Shown here in pieces: positions 41,376 to 51,963 of a stretch of 64,000 nt of DNA (positions are counted from its first letter, which is position 1; the number at the start of each line of letters is the position of its first letter). Where the stretch lies: NCBI GenBank assembly GCA_900637705.1, contig LR134390.1, positions 930,001 through 994,000 on the forward strand, in the 5' to 3' direction. The notes beneath the pieces were generated by a model. It was given only the letters and a program-made list of their open reading frames with translations. It ran no database searches and was not told the origin of the DNA. Origin of the DNA: Fusobacterium varium (GTDB taxonomy: Bacteria; Fusobacteriota; Fusobacteriia; Fusobacteriales; Fusobacteriaceae). Made by a program: the position numbers and the translations under genes.

Positions 41376-41583
41376 CTTTTCATTAATTTTGAGTTGTTGT
41401 AATATTCTTTCCATCTTAGTTGTCTAAGATTTGGAGGACAGCACATATTTTAAAAATAAAATAATCACTTTCTTTATTTTAAAATATATAAAAAAATGAA
41501 TACTTAAAAGGCTATATTTTTATAAGACAAATTTATAATTTTGTTATATAATTGATATAGATATAAAAGCTTTAGGAGGAAAA

Positions 41584-42324
41584 ATGACTAGTGATTGTCG
41601 AGAAATACTAAGATTTTTGAATTGTAAATATGAAATATTTGAAAATGAAAAGAACAGCAGTATAATAATGGATAGATATAAAGAATTAAAAGAGGCAGGA
41701 AAAAAAGAAGGATTTGTACCATTGATAATAGTACCAAATGATATTTTGGCAGAAACTCTTAGTTTTATATATGAGGATTATGATGTAGAAGAATCTCAAA
41801 AGGGAATAAAAGAGTTTCGTGAAAAAATTTTTGAAGAAGCTGAAAGTATAGATGCAGCTGAATTTTTGAGAGAACGTTTTGATGAATATAATGATATGCA
41901 TAATGGAGATGATATAACTGGAAACTTTAAGTACAGTGAGCCATCAAATGATTTTATAACTTTTGCTGATGCAAATGGAATTCCGTTTCCAGAAGTTTTA
42001 ATAGTAAAAATACCAGAAACTGAGCCTTGGAAAGTAGCAGTATGGCTGCCTATGGGAGGATTTAATGACTGCCCAACACCAGCAGAACAGGCAGCAGTAT
42101 TTAAATTCTGGTATGAAAAATATGGTGCTGTTCCAGGAGCAGTGACATATGACAATTGGGAATTATATGTAGATAAACCTCTAAAAGAAAATGAGGAACT
42201 AGAAGAATTAGCAGAAGAACAATTTGCTTTTTGTTATGATATAATTATGCAGGGGTGTGGAGATATTCGTTCTCTTGCAAGCTGCTTGAGAAATTCTCAT
42301 ATATGGTATTTTTGGTGGGATTAA
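41584..42324 (+). CDS. DUF4253 domain protein
   Basis: 246 residues, soluble. The C-terminal 110 residues carry the DUF4253 signature: VAVWLPMGGFNDCPTPAEQ, FWYEKYGAVPGAVTYDNWEL, LAEEQFAFCYDIIMQG and the closing HIWYFWWD. The N-terminal part is acidic and helical. Function is unknown; some DUF4253 proteins occur near polymorphic toxin systems as possible immunity proteins, but no toxin gene is nearby. AGGAGG precedes ATG. Monocistronic by spacing. Confidence 0.82.
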   Translation: MTSDCREILRFLNCKYEIFENEKNSSIIMDRYKELKEAGKKEGFVPLIIVPNDILAETLSFIYEDYDVEESQKGIKEFREKIFEEAESIDAAEFLRERFDEYNDMHNGDDITGNFKYSEPSNDFITFADANGIPFPEVLIVKIPETEPWKVAVWLPMGGFNDCPTPAEQAAVFKFWYEKYGAVPGAVTYDNWELYVDKPLKENEELEELAEEQFAFCYDIIMQGCGDIRSLASCLRNSHIWYFWWD

Positions 42325-42410
42325 AATAAAAGTTTATACTTTAATATTTTAATTATCTGTGATATAATTTATTGTATTTAATATAAGAGAAGAAGTTTAG
42401 GAGGAGAGCT

Positions 42411-42635
42411 ATGGAAACATTATTTACAATAATGCTTTTTATATTTGCGATAACGCTTATAATATTAGTGCTTATACAGCCTGATAGGAGCCATGGAATG
42501 TCAGCAAGCATGGGAATGGGAGCTTCAAATACTGTGTTTGGAATATCAAAAGATGGTGGGCCTTTAGCTAAAGCAACTCAAGTTGTTGCAGTACTATTTA
42601 TTGTCAGTGCACTTTTATTATACTTAGTAAAATAG
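42411..42635 (+). CDS. secG: Protein translocase subunit SecG
   Basis: 74 residues with two membrane helices (about 3-22 and 54-73) joined by a Gly/Met-rich loop, QPDRSHGMSASMGMGASNTVFG, the standard SecG connector. It assists SecYEG protein export. AGGAGG precedes ATG, and a strong terminator follows, so it is a single-gene unit. Confidence 0.93.
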   Translation: METLFTIMLFIFAITLIILVLIQPDRSHGMSASMGMGASNTVFGISKDGGPLAKATQVVAVLFIVSALLLYLVK

Positions 42636-42644
42636 AAGGAAGAG

Positions 42645-42673
42645 GCGTATTGTTTTGTCAATACGCTTTTTTT
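42645..42673 (+). terminator. secG terminator
   Basis: GCGTATTG (42645-42652) pairs with CAATACGC (42659-42666), six-base loop, followed by seven T. Confidence 0.85.
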
Positions 42674-42700
42674 GTCAAAAAATAAAATGGTTGTGGTGAG

Positions 42701-43930
42701 ATGAATCTATTTGAAAGTAATTATGATAAAATAAAACCTTTAGCTTTAAGACTTAGACCTACTAGTCTGAATGATTTTATAGGTCAAGAAAAGATTTTGG
42801 GAAAAGGTGGAGTTTTAAGAAAATTAATAGAGAAACAAAGCATATCAAATTCAATTTTTTTTGGACCTCCAGGTTGTGGAAAGAGTTCACTGGGAGAGAT
42901 AATTTCTAAGACTTTGGACAGTAATTTTGAAACTCTCAATGCAACTGTTGCAAGTCTTAATGATTTACGTGAAATTGTGGAAAAAGCTAAAAAAAATCTT
43001 GAATTTTATGGGAAAAAAACTATCCTATTTTTAGATGAAATACATAGATTCAATAAACTTCAGCAAGATGCACTTCTTTCATACTGTGAATCAGGAATAT
43101 TGACGCTTATAGGAGCTACTACAGAAAATCCTTATTATAGTTTAAATAATGCTTTGCTATCAAGAGTGATGATATTTGAATTTAAACCACTGAGTCGAGA
43201 GAATATTAGGCATATATTGGAAAGAGGAGCTAAGTACATAGGGCTGGAAGAAAAAATATCAAAAGAAATAATAGAATGTATATTGGATATTTCACAAGGA
43301 GATAGCAGAATAGCAATAAACTATTTGGAACTTTATCAAAATAGCTGTATGGAATTGGAAGATGAAGAAGTGTTGGAGATATTTAGACAAAGGAAATCTT
43401 CATATCATAAGGCTGAAGATAAATATAATCTCATATCAGCTTTAATTAAAAGTATGAGAGGAAGTGATCCAGATGCAGCTCTTTATTGGTTAGGTAGGCT
43501 TCTGCATGGTGGAGAAGATCCAAGATATATTGCAAGAAGAATAATGATACATGCTAGTGAAGATATAGGAATGGCAAACCCTGAAGCTATGCTGATAGCT
43601 AGTAGTGCAATGGCAGCAAGCGAAAAAATAGGTATGCCAGAAGTGAAAATAATACTTGCACAAGCAGTTGTATATCTTTCTATATCTACAAAAAGTAATT
43701 CATGCTATATGGGAATAAATAAGGCAATGGAAGATATAGAGAAGGGAGATATGGAAACAGTCCCTTTGACTATATGTCACAATGCAAAAGGATATAAATA
43801 TCCTCATGATTATACGGGAAATTTCATAAAGCAGAATTACACTACTAAGAAAAGAGAGTACTATATTCCTGGAGATAATAAAAATGAAAAACTTATAAAA
43901 GAAAAAATGGAAAAACTATGGGGAAAATAA
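42701..43930 (+). CDS. rarA: Replication-associated recombination protein A (AAA+ ATPase)
   Basis: 409 residues, RarA/MgsA/WRNIP1 family. It acts at stalled replication forks. LRPTSLNDFIGQEKILG at the N-terminus, Walker A FFGPPGCGKSSLGEII (about 52-67), Walker B ILFLDEIHRFNKLQQDALL (about 107) and sensor TTENPYYSLNNALLSR are intact, with the tetramerisation domain at the C-terminus (AIDIGMANPEAM-like EDIGMANPEAM). GTGGTGAG precedes ATG. hisS starts 17 bases after. Confidence 0.93.
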   Translation: MNLFESNYDKIKPLALRLRPTSLNDFIGQEKILGKGGVLRKLIEKQSISNSIFFGPPGCGKSSLGEIISKTLDSNFETLNATVASLNDLREIVEKAKKNLEFYGKKTILFLDEIHRFNKLQQDALLSYCESGILTLIGATTENPYYSLNNALLSRVMIFEFKPLSRENIRHILERGAKYIGLEEKISKEIIECILDISQGDSRIAINYLELYQNSCMELEDEEVLEIFRQRKSSYHKAEDKYNLISALIKSMRGSDPDAALYWLGRLLHGGEDPRYIARRIMIHASEDIGMANPEAMLIASSAMAASEKIGMPEVKIILAQAVVYLSISTKSNSCYMGINKAMEDIEKGDMETVPLTICHNAKGYKYPHDYTGNFIKQNYTTKKREYYIPGDNKNEKLIKEKMEKLWGK

Positions 43931-43947
43931 TATAAGAGGTGAGAATA

Positions 43948-45195
43948 ATGAAGCTTATAAAGGCTGTTAGAGGAACTAAGGATATCTATGGAGAAGAAGC
44001 AGTAAAATATACGTATATATCTAAAATAGCTCAGGAAGTATTTGAAAATTATGGATATTCGTACATAAAGACTCCTATATTTGAAGAAACTGATCTGTTT
44101 AAAAGAGGGATTGGAGAAGGAACTGATGTTGTAGAGAAAGAAATGTACACTTTCAAAGACAGAGGAGAGAGAAGTATTACTTTAAGACCAGAAAATACTG
44201 CATCAGTAGTAAGGTCATATCTTGAGAATGGAATATATGGCAAGGAAGATGTAACAAGATATTATTATAATGGTTCAATGTTTAGATATGAAAGACCACA
44301 AGCAGGAAGACAAAGAGAGTTTAATCAGATAGGAGTAGAGGTTTTAGGAGAGAGTTCGCCTATACTAGATGCTGAAGTAATAGCAATGAGTTTTACTCTT
44401 CTGGAGAAATTAGGAATAAGTGATCTTGAAGTTCATATTAATTCAGTTGGAACAACAGCTTCTCGTACACAATACAGAGAAAAATTATTAAATTTTCTTA
44501 ATCCTATTAAAGAAGAGTTATGTGAAGATTGCCAAATGAGAATGGAAAAGAATCCTTTAAGAGTTCTTGATTGTAAAATAGATAAGTGTAAAGAACTTAC
44601 AAAAGATGCTCCTAGTATAATAGATTCTCTTACAGAAGAAGAAAGAGCTCACTATGAAGAAGTAAAAAAATATCTTGATATTTTTGGAATAAAATATGTT
44701 GAAGATTCTAAATTGGTAAGAGGACTTGATTATTATTCAAGTACAGTTTATGAAATAGTTACTAATAAACTAGGTGCACAAGGAACTGTACTAGGTGGAG
44801 GAAGATATGATAATCTTCTAAAACAATTAGGAGATAAGGATATACCAGCAGTTGGATTTGCTGCTGGAGTAGAAAGAATGATGATGTTAGTGGAAGATTA
44901 TCCTAGTAACAGCCCTGATGTATATGTAGCCTGGTTGGGAGATAATGCCAAGGATTTTGGAATTAAAATAACTAAAATATTAAGAGATGCAGGAATAAAA
45001 ACTTATGTAGATTTCAATTCCAAAGGAATGAAATCTCACATGAAAAAAGCTGATAAACTTGGAGTAAAATATTGTATAATAGCTGGAGAAGATGAAATAA
45101 ATAAAAATGTAGTAATTTTAAAGAATTTTTTAAAGAGGACTCAAGAGGAACTACCATTTGAAAAAGCGATGGAAATAATAAAAGAATCAAGATAG
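43948..45195 (+). CDS. hisS: Histidyl-tRNA synthetase
   Basis: 415 residues, class II synthetase. Motif 2 (YYNGSMFRYERPQAGRQREFNQIGVE, about 105-130), the histidine loop LVRGLDYYSSTVYEIV (about 255) and motif 3 GGGRYDNLLKQLG with PAVGFAAGVERMM are intact, followed by the anticodon-binding domain. ATG 43948 follows AGAGGTGA; the longer GTG at 43939 overlaps that site. It lies 27 bases before aspS, and the two form an operon as in many bacteria. Confidence 0.96.
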   Translation: MKLIKAVRGTKDIYGEEAVKYTYISKIAQEVFENYGYSYIKTPIFEETDLFKRGIGEGTDVVEKEMYTFKDRGERSITLRPENTASVVRSYLENGIYGKEDVTRYYYNGSMFRYERPQAGRQREFNQIGVEVLGESSPILDAEVIAMSFTLLEKLGISDLEVHINSVGTTASRTQYREKLLNFLNPIKEELCEDCQMRMEKNPLRVLDCKIDKCKELTKDAPSIIDSLTEEERAHYEEVKKYLDIFGIKYVEDSKLVRGLDYYSSTVYEIVTNKLGAQGTVLGGGRYDNLLKQLGDKDIPAVGFAAGVERMMMLVEDYPSNSPDVYVAWLGDNAKDFGIKITKILRDAGIKTYVDFNSKGMKSHMKKADKLGVKYCIIAGEDEINKNVVILKNFLKRTQEELPFEKAMEIIKESR

Positions 45196-45222
45196 AGGAA
45201 AAATTTTAAGGAGAGGATAGTT

Positions 45223-47010
45223 ATGATTTATAAAACTCATAATTTAGGTGAATTGAGAAAAGAAAATATAGGACAGGAGGTCATTCTTTCTGGTTGGGTA
45301 GATACAAAAAGAGATCTTGGAGGTCTGACTTTTGTTGATATGAGAGATAGAGAAGGAAAGACACAAGTCATTTTTGATATAGATGTAGCACCTAAAGATG
45401 TAGTGGAACAGGCTCAAAAACTAAAAAATGAATCAGTTATAAGAATAGTTGGAGAAGTAAAAGAAAGACAAAGTAAAAATTCTAATATGCCTACAGGAGA
45501 TATAGAGGTTTTTGCAAAAGAACTTGTAGTATTAAACAATTGTGATGTTCTTCCTTTCCAAATTTCAGGAATAGATGATAATCTTAATGAAAATATCAGA
45601 TTAAAATACAGATATCTTGATATAAGAAGATCAAGAATGCTTCATAATCTTAAAATGAGACATAAAATGATTATGGCAATAAGAAATTTTATGGATAAAG
45701 AAGGATTTTTGGATATAGATACTCCTTTACTTACAAAATCTACACCAGAAGGAGCAAGGGATTTTCTAGTTCCATGTAGAATAAGTCCAGGAGATTTTTA
45801 CGCACTTCCTCAATCACCACAATTGTTTAAACAATTATTGATGATTGGTGGGGTAGAGAGATATTTCCAATTAGCTAAATGTTTTAGAGATGAAGATCTT
45901 AGAGCAGACAGACAATTTGAATTTGTACAGTTAGATATAGAGATGTCTTTTGTAACAATGGACGATGTAATGAGGACTATAGAAGGGCTTGCTAAGAATG
46001 TATTTACTGCTATTACTGGAGAAGAAGTTAATTATACTTTCCAAAAAATGCCTTATGCAGAAGCAATGTCTAGGTTCGGTTCTGATAAGCCAGATATCAG
46101 ATTTGGAGTAGAGCTTAAAGATTTAACTGAAATAGTAAGAAACTCTGGATTTAAAGCTTTTCAAGAAACAGTGGCAAATGGTGGAATAGTAAAAGCTGTA
46201 GTGGCACCTCAAGGAGCAGAAAAATTCTCTAGAAAAATAATTGGAGAGTATGAAGAACATGCTAAGAGATATTTTGGCGCTAAAGGAATGGCATATATCA
46301 AAATAACTGAAGAAGGAATAAATTCTCCAATAGCTAAGTTCCTTTCAGAAGATGAAATGAAATCTATAGTTGAAACAACAGGGGCTGTAAAAGGAGATAT
46401 TATTCTTATTATAGCTGACAAAGCAAAAGTAGTATATGGAGCTTTAGGAGCTATTAGAACTAGAATAGGAAGAGAATTTAATCTTATCAATCCTGATGAA
46501 TTTAAGTTCTTGTGGGTAGTAGACTTCCCTATGTTCCAATATGATGAAGAGGAACAAAGATATAAAGCTGAACATCACCCATTTACTTCAATAAAAGATG
46601 AAGATTTGAATGCGTTTTTAGATGGACAAACTGAAAATATAAGAACTAATACTTATGATATGGTACTTAATGGGTTTGAAATTGGTGGAGGTTCTATCAG
46701 AATATTTAATCCTGAAATTCAGGCTAAGGTATTTGACAGATTGGGACTTACACCAGAAGAAGCTAAAACTAAATTTGGATTTTTCCTAGATGCATTTAAA
46801 TATGGAGCGCCACCTCATGGAGGACTTGCGTTTGGATTAGATAGATGGTTAATGGTAATGCTTAAAGAAAATTCTATAAGAGATGTTATTCCATTCCCTA
46901 AGACAAATAAAGGACAATGTCTAATGACAGAAGCTCCTGGTGAAGTTGATGAAGGACAATTAGAAGAATTATATTTAAAGAGTACTTATGTTGAAGAAAA
47001 AAAACAATAA
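45223..47010 (+). CDS. aspS: Aspartyl-tRNA synthetase
   Basis: 595 residues, bacterial type with the GAD insertion domain. The OB-fold anticodon domain is at 1-110 ([25 protein letters not shown]), class II motif 2 at about 205-230 ([25 protein letters not shown]), and motif 3 at about 550 ([15 protein letters not shown]). AAGGAGA precedes ATG. Followed by an independent ncRNA unit, then argS. Confidence 0.97.
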   Translation: MIYKTHNLGELRKENIGQEVILSGWVDTKRDLGGLTFVDMRDREGKTQVIFDIDVAPKDVVEQAQKLKNESVIRIVGEVKERQSKNSNMPTGDIEVFAKELVVLNNCDVLPFQISGIDDNLNENIRLKYRYLDIRRSRMLHNLKMRHKMIMAIRNFMDKEGFLDIDTPLLTKSTPEGARDFLVPCRISPGDFYALPQSPQLFKQLLMIGGVERYFQLAKCFRDEDLRADRQFEFVQLDIEMSFVTMDDVMRTIEGLAKNVFTAITGEEVNYTFQKMPYAEAMSRFGSDKPDIRFGVELKDLTEIVRNSGFKAFQETVANGGIVKAVVAPQGAEKFSRKIIGEYEEHAKRYFGAKGMAYIKITEEGINSPIAKFLSEDEMKSIVETTGAVKGDIILIIADKAKVVYGALGAIRTRIGREFNLINPDEFKFLWVVDFPMFQYDEEEQRYKAEHHPFTSIKDEDLNAFLDGQTENIRTNTYDMVLNGFEIGGGSIRIFNPEIQAKVFDRLGLTPEEAKTKFGFFLDAFKYGAPPHGGLAFGLDRWLMVMLKENSIRDVIPFPKTNKGQCLMTEAPGEVDEGQLEELYLKSTYVEEKKQ

Positions 47011-47054
47011 TCATAGAAGAAACGAATTATTGAATAAAAAAGAACTTTAAAATG

Positions 47055-47083
47055 TTGAAAAAAAAATAAAATAATGATATAAT
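47055..47083 (+). promoter_or_regulatory. Predicted promoter of the ncRNA between aspS and argS
   Basis: TTGAAA (47055-47060), a 17-base spacer and a consensus TATAAT (47078-47083), placing the transcript start near 47090. Confidence 0.7.
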
Positions 47084-47089
47084 TCCATT

Positions 47090-47328
47090 ATAAGAATAAA
47101 TGTTTCTGACCTACTCGCTATTTTCACGAGGTTTTGGGCCTAATGTCGTCATGGGGTTGGCGCTGTGTGTAGTAAATCAGCAAAGTCACGATCATCTTAA
47201 AGCTTAAGTTGTTTTACGGACTCTGTATGCTACAGATAACTGACTACCACTTTTGGTTTTGGCGACTAAAACTGTACTGGAGGCGGTAGGTTGGAGTTAT
47301 TCTTTTGGGACTTTGTGTCCCTTTTTTA
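47090..47328 (+). ncRNA. Structured non-coding RNA, 6S RNA candidate
   Basis: This stretch is much richer in G and C than its flanks and holds no ORF. The ends pair: GAATAA (47093-47098) with TTATTC, and ACCTAC plus CGCT with GGCG plus GTAGGT (47281-47303), leaving a long internal region that contains small hairpins CTTAA-AGC-TTAAG and TCTGTA-TGC-TACAGA. A terminator hairpin GGGAC/GTCCC with six T closes it at 47307-47327. A strong promoter precedes it. The size without the terminator (about 210 bases), long closing helix and 3'-side hairpin fit 6S RNA; RNase P, tmRNA and SRP RNA motifs are absent. The identity is inference. Confidence 0.6.
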
Positions 47329-47375
47329 TTTGATAAATATTTTAAAGATAAATGAATAAAATGCGAGGTGGAATA

Positions 47376-49088
47376 GTGCTTATCATAGATAGAGAGATAG
47401 CGAAAATTTTTGAAAATACAATAAAAAAGTTATATAATGAAAAAGAAACAAAAAAAGTAGAAGTATCTGTTGCTACAAATGAAAAATTTGGAGATTTTCA
47501 AACAAATTTTGCAATGATGAATTCTAAAATAATAGGAAAAAATCCAAGAACTATAGCTCAGGAAATTCTTGATAATCTTGAAGAAAATGATGTAATTGAT
47601 AAATTAGAAATAGCAGGACCTGGATTTATCAATATATTTTTAAAAAGTAAATATTTAGGAGAAGTTTTAAAAAAATCAAGAACAGAAGAATATGATTTCT
47701 CTTTTTTAAATAGAGAGGGAGATGTAATAATAGATTTTTCTTCTCCGAATATAGCTAAAAGAATGCATATAGGGCATTTAAGATCTACAATAATAGGAGA
47801 TTCTATTACAAGAATTTATAAATATTTAGGATACCACATGATAGCTGATAATCATATAGGAGATTGGGGAACACAGTTTGGGAAACTTATCATTGGATAT
47901 AGAAGATGGCTGGATAAAGAAGCATATAAAGAAAATCCTATTGAAGAATTAGAAAGGGTTTATGTAGAGTTTTCTAAGCTGTCTGAAAGTAATCCAGAGC
48001 TTGAAGAAGAAGCAAGACTGGAACTTAAAAAACTTCAAGATGGAGATCCAGAAAATTTTGCTTTATGGAAAGAGTTCATTAAAGTATCATTAGATGAATA
48101 TGATAAGCTTTATAAAAGATTAGATGTTCATTTTGATACATATTATGGAGAATCATTTTATCACCCTATGATGCAGGGAGTAGTTGAAGAACTTGTAGAA
48201 AAAGGATTAGCAGTAGAAGATGATGGAGCTAAAGTTGTATTTTTTCCAGAAGAAGACAATCTTTTCCCTTGTATAGTTCAAAAGAAAGATGGAGCATTTC
48301 TTTATTCAACATCTGATATAGCTACTATTAAATTTAAAAAAGAAGCTTATAAAATAAATAAACTTATATATCTTACAGATGAAAGACAACAGGACCATTT
48401 CAAACAATTCTTTAAAATTACAGATATGCTTGGGTGGAATGTAGAGAAACATCATATCTGGTTTGGAATAATGAGATTTGCTGATGGAGTATTTTCAACT
48501 AGAAAAGGAAATGTAATAAGACTTGAACAACTTTTAGATGAAGGAAAGAAAAGAGCTTATGATATAGTTCAAGAAAAAAATCCTGATTTATCAGAAGAAG
48601 AAAAAGATCAAATAGCAGAGGTTGTTGGAGTAGGAGCAATAAAATATGCTGACCTTTCTCAAAATAGACAAAGCCCTATTATATTTGAATGGGATAAAAT
48701 ACTGACTTTTGAAGGAAATACAGCTCCTTATCTTCAGTATTCTTATGCAAGAATACAATCTATATTAAGAAAAGCTGAAAGTGAAGGGAAAAGTATAACT
48801 TATGATAAAGAAATAAAAATAGAAGATAAATTAGAAAGAGCATTGGCTAATCATATAGCAGCATTTCCAATATCTGTATTAAAAGCTTCTGAAACATTTA
48901 AGCCAAATATAATTGCAGATTACTTATTTGAACTTTCTAAGAAATTCAATAGTTTCTATAATAGTTGCCCAATATTAAATCAAGAAGATGAGCTTTTATA
49001 TTCAAGAGCACTTATAGCAAAAATAACAGGAGAAACTATTAAAGATGGATTATCTTTGCTTGGAATAAAAACTTTAGAGAGAATGTAG
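47376..49088 (+). CDS. argS: Arginyl-tRNA synthetase
   Basis: 570 residues, class I. The N-terminal domain (about 1-110, with FGDFQTNFAM) is followed by the HIGH-like motif AKRMHIGHLRSTIIGDS (about 125-141), and later FSTRKGNVIRLEQLLDE in place of KMSKS, as usual for ArgRS, with the DALR anticodon domain at the end. I prefer GTG 47376 behind GAGGTGG; an in-frame ATG at 47352 lacks a site and would overlap it. A terminator follows. Confidence 0.94.
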   Translation: MLIIDREIAKIFENTIKKLYNEKETKKVEVSVATNEKFGDFQTNFAMMNSKIIGKNPRTIAQEILDNLEENDVIDKLEIAGPGFINIFLKSKYLGEVLKKSRTEEYDFSFLNREGDVIIDFSSPNIAKRMHIGHLRSTIIGDSITRIYKYLGYHMIADNHIGDWGTQFGKLIIGYRRWLDKEAYKENPIEELERVYVEFSKLSESNPELEEEARLELKKLQDGDPENFALWKEFIKVSLDEYDKLYKRLDVHFDTYYGESFYHPMMQGVVEELVEKGLAVEDDGAKVVFFPEEDNLFPCIVQKKDGAFLYSTSDIATIKFKKEAYKINKLIYLTDERQQDHFKQFFKITDMLGWNVEKHHIWFGIMRFADGVFSTRKGNVIRLEQLLDEGKKRAYDIVQEKNPDLSEEEKDQIAEVVGVGAIKYADLSQNRQSPIIFEWDKILTFEGNTAPYLQYSYARIQSILRKAESEGKSITYDKEIKIEDKLERALANHIAAFPISVLKASETFKPNIIADYLFELSKKFNSFYNSCPILNQEDELLYSRALIAKITGETIKDGLSLLGIKTLERM

Positions 49089-49152
49089 AAAAAATGTGAA
49101 AATCAATATATTTTTATTGTTTAAATGTAACTGATGTTTTGAAAAAAAATAA

Positions 49153-49186
49153 AATGGCTTAGAATAAAAATCTAAGTCATTTTTTG
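49153..49186 (+). terminator. argS terminator
   Basis: AATGGCTTAGA (49153-49163) pairs with TCTAAGTCATT (49171-49181) with one G-T pair, followed by a T run. Confidence 0.75.
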
Positions 49187-49312
49187 TACTGTATAAATAA
49201 AAAATGTTTAAAAATGTAAAGAATATAGTTTTTGTGGTATAATAAAAGTAGAAAAAGAATATTGAGCATATAAAAATTAAAATTTTAAAAAATATAAAAG
49301 TATGGTGAAGGC

Positions 49313-50167
49313 ATGGGAAAAAATAAGATAGTAATAGTAAGTGGATTAAGTGGAGCTGGAAAAACTACTGCATTAAATACAATGGAAGACATGGGGTATT
49401 ATGTTGTAGATAATCTACCATGTGAGGTTGGGAATTTTTTTATTAACACTTCTATTAAAAAATTAGGGTTGGGAATAGATATACGTTCATTTAAAAAAAC
49501 AGATGAACTTTTTTTACTTTTGTCTGAAATGAAAAAGGCAGACATAGATTACTCTCTCATTTTTATTGAAGCCTCTGAAGAAATCATACTTAACAGATAT
49601 AACTTGACTAGAAGAAGACATCCTTTAGAAGCAGCCACTCTTTTAGAAAGCATTCAAAGAGAGAAAGAGATAATGTTTCCTATAAAAGAAGTTGCAACAG
49701 GAGTGATAGACACAAGTTATATAAAGCCTAAAGAATTATCAGAAAGAGTCAGAGAAATACTTATGGTAGATGGGGAAACAAAAGATATAAATATTCATGT
49801 ACAATCATTTGGCTTTAAATATGGTATTCCTATTGATCTTGATCTTCTTTTTGATGTGAGATTTCTTCCAAATCCATACTATGTAGATGAATTAAAAGAA
49901 AAAACTGGTGAAGATGAAGCAGTATCTTCTTATGTGATGAAATATAGTGAATCTCAGGAGTTTGCTCAGAGGCTTTTAAATTTGATGGATTTTCTTATTC
50001 CTAATTATATAAAAGAAGGAAAGAAACATTTAACTATAGGTATAGGGTGTAGTGGTGGGAAGCACCGTTCAGTAACTTTAGCGTCTTTGTTATACAGAGA
50101 GCTTTCTAAACAAAATAAACTGAATGTATATATTAGCCATAGAGAGAAAGAGAGAGGAAATTGGTAG
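49313..50167 (+). CDS. rapZ: RNase adapter RapZ / nucleotide-binding protein
   Basis: 284 residues. Walker A GLSGAGKTTALNTMEDMGY (about 12-30), VVDNLP, and the C-terminal signature GIGCSGGKHRSVTLASLLYREL (about 243) are intact. In E. coli RapZ guides RNase E to a small RNA; in Firmicutes YvcJ binds nucleotides and small signals. GGTGAAG precedes ATG. Its end overlaps the start of uvrC by 7 bases, indicating translational coupling. Confidence 0.93.
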   Translation: MGKNKIVIVSGLSGAGKTTALNTMEDMGYYVVDNLPCEVGNFFINTSIKKLGLGIDIRSFKKTDELFLLLSEMKKADIDYSLIFIEASEEIILNRYNLTRRRHPLEAATLLESIQREKEIMFPIKEVATGVIDTSYIKPKELSERVREILMVDGETKDINIHVQSFGFKYGIPIDLDLLFDVRFLPNPYYVDELKEKTGEDEAVSSYVMKYSESQEFAQRLLNLMDFLIPNYIKEGKKHLTIGIGCSGGKHRSVTLASLLYRELSKQNKLNVYISHREKERGNW

Positions 50168-51950
50168 AGAGTAAAATAGATATAAAAAAAATAGATATAC
50201 CTGAGAATCCAGGAGTATATCTGATGAAGAAAAATGGAAAGGTAATTTATGTAGGAAAAGCTAAAAATTTAAAGAACAGGGTATCTTCATATTTTAATAG
50301 AGAACATGAAAATGAAAAGACAAAAGAGCTTGTAAAAAATATAGAAGATATAGAATTTATTATGTGTAACAGTGAAATAGATGCTTTTGTTCTTGAAAAT
50401 AATCTAATAAAAAAATATAGTCCTAAATATAATATAGCTTTAAAAGATGAAAAAACATATCCTTATATAAAAATCAGCAGGGAAACATTTCCAAATATTA
50501 AGATGATTAGAACAACAAGAGCTCTTGATACTAAAACAGGAATGTATTTTGGTCCATACCCACAAGGTGGGTGGAATTTAAAAAAAAATATTATAAAAAT
50601 ATTTAAAATTAGGGATTGTAACAGAGATATGAATAAAGTATATACAAGACCATGCCTTAAATATTTTATGAAGATGTGTCCTGGTCCATGTACTTATAAA
50701 AATATAAAAGAGGAATATAATGAACTTGTTGAAGGTGCTAAGCAGCTTTTAAAAGGGCAAGGAAGAAATGTTATAGAAGAATTAAAAAAGAAAATGGAAA
50801 AAGCTTCTGAAGATATGAAGTTTGAAGAAGCAATATTGTATAGGGAACAGATTAAGGAGATAGAAACTACTGTTAATAATCAAATAACTGAATATGGAAA
50901 AGAATTAGATGAAGATATTTTTAATATAAAAGAAGAAAATAATAGAGTATTTATCTGTGTGTTAAATGTCAGAGATGGCAAAATTTTAGGAAAAATCTCG
51001 ACAAATATAGATTTAAAAGATAAAATATATGAGAACATACTTGAAGTAGTTGTAATGGCATTTTATAATAAACATCCTATACCTCAAAATATAGTGTTTT
51101 CAAGCAAATATGAAAATGAAAGTAATAGAATACTTGAAGCTTTAAAAAAAGATAAAAATAAAAAATAGAATTCTTTTTTCCAAAGATAAAAAGTAGGAGA
51201 AAAGAACTTTTAGAAATGGGAGAACTTAATCTTATAAGAGATGTTGAAAATTATTATAGGAAGAAATCAGTTGTTGAAGAAGGGCTTTATAAGATATATA
51301 CTACTTTGGAGTTAAAAAGATATCCAAGAAAGATTGAATGTTTTGATATATCTAATATTCAAGGAAAAGATGCTGTTGCCTCTATGAGTGTATCAGTAGA
51401 GGGGAAAGCTTCAAAACAGGATTATAGAAAGTTTAAAATTACATGCAAGGATACACCAGATGACTTTGCAATGATGAGAGAGGTAATAACAAGGCGTTAT
51501 GGAAAGCTTCCAGAGAATGAATTTCCAGATGTAATACTTATAGATGGAGGATTAGGGCAGATAAATGCTGCTGGAGAGGTTTTTAAAGAATTAGGTAAAG
51601 ATGGTATATCAGATCTTCTTAGTCTGGCTAAAAGAGATGAAGAAGTATATAAATATGGAGAAAATGTGCCATATATTTTTTCGAAAGATCAGGAAGCATT
51701 GAAAATATTCCAAAGAGTAAGAGATGAGGCACATAGGTTTGGAATAACATATCATAGAAAACTTAGAAGTAAAAGAGTTTTATCTTCTGAACTAGATGAA
51801 GTGGAAGGTGTAGGAGAAAAGAGAAAAGCAGTTCTTCTAAAAGAGTTTGGCTCAGTAACGAAAATAGCGAAAGAAGATGTGAATTCAATTTCTAGGTTTG
51901 TACCTAGAAATGTTGCAGAGAATATCTTAGAAAAATTAAGAAAAAAATAA
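50161..51950 (+). CDS. uvrC: UvrABC excinuclease subunit C, frameshifted once
   Basis: Reconstructed length 596 residues. It makes both incisions in nucleotide excision repair. The GIY-YIG domain (about 12-90: PGVYLMKKNGKVIYVGKAKNLKNR) cuts 3', a UVR motif lies near 205-235, and the C-terminal RNase H-like domain (IECFDISNIQGKDAVASM, VILIDGGLGQINAA) plus a helix-hairpin-helix cut 5'. One base is lost in the A run 51160-51165. It starts with TTG 50161 inside the end of rapZ. Confidence 0.93.
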
Positions 51951-51963
51951 ATTGGAGGAAATG

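Noticed and set aside
41584-42324. DUF4253 protein as immunity protein of a toxin system
   Set aside because: No toxin, secretion or adhesin gene is adjacent; neighbours are housekeeping genes.
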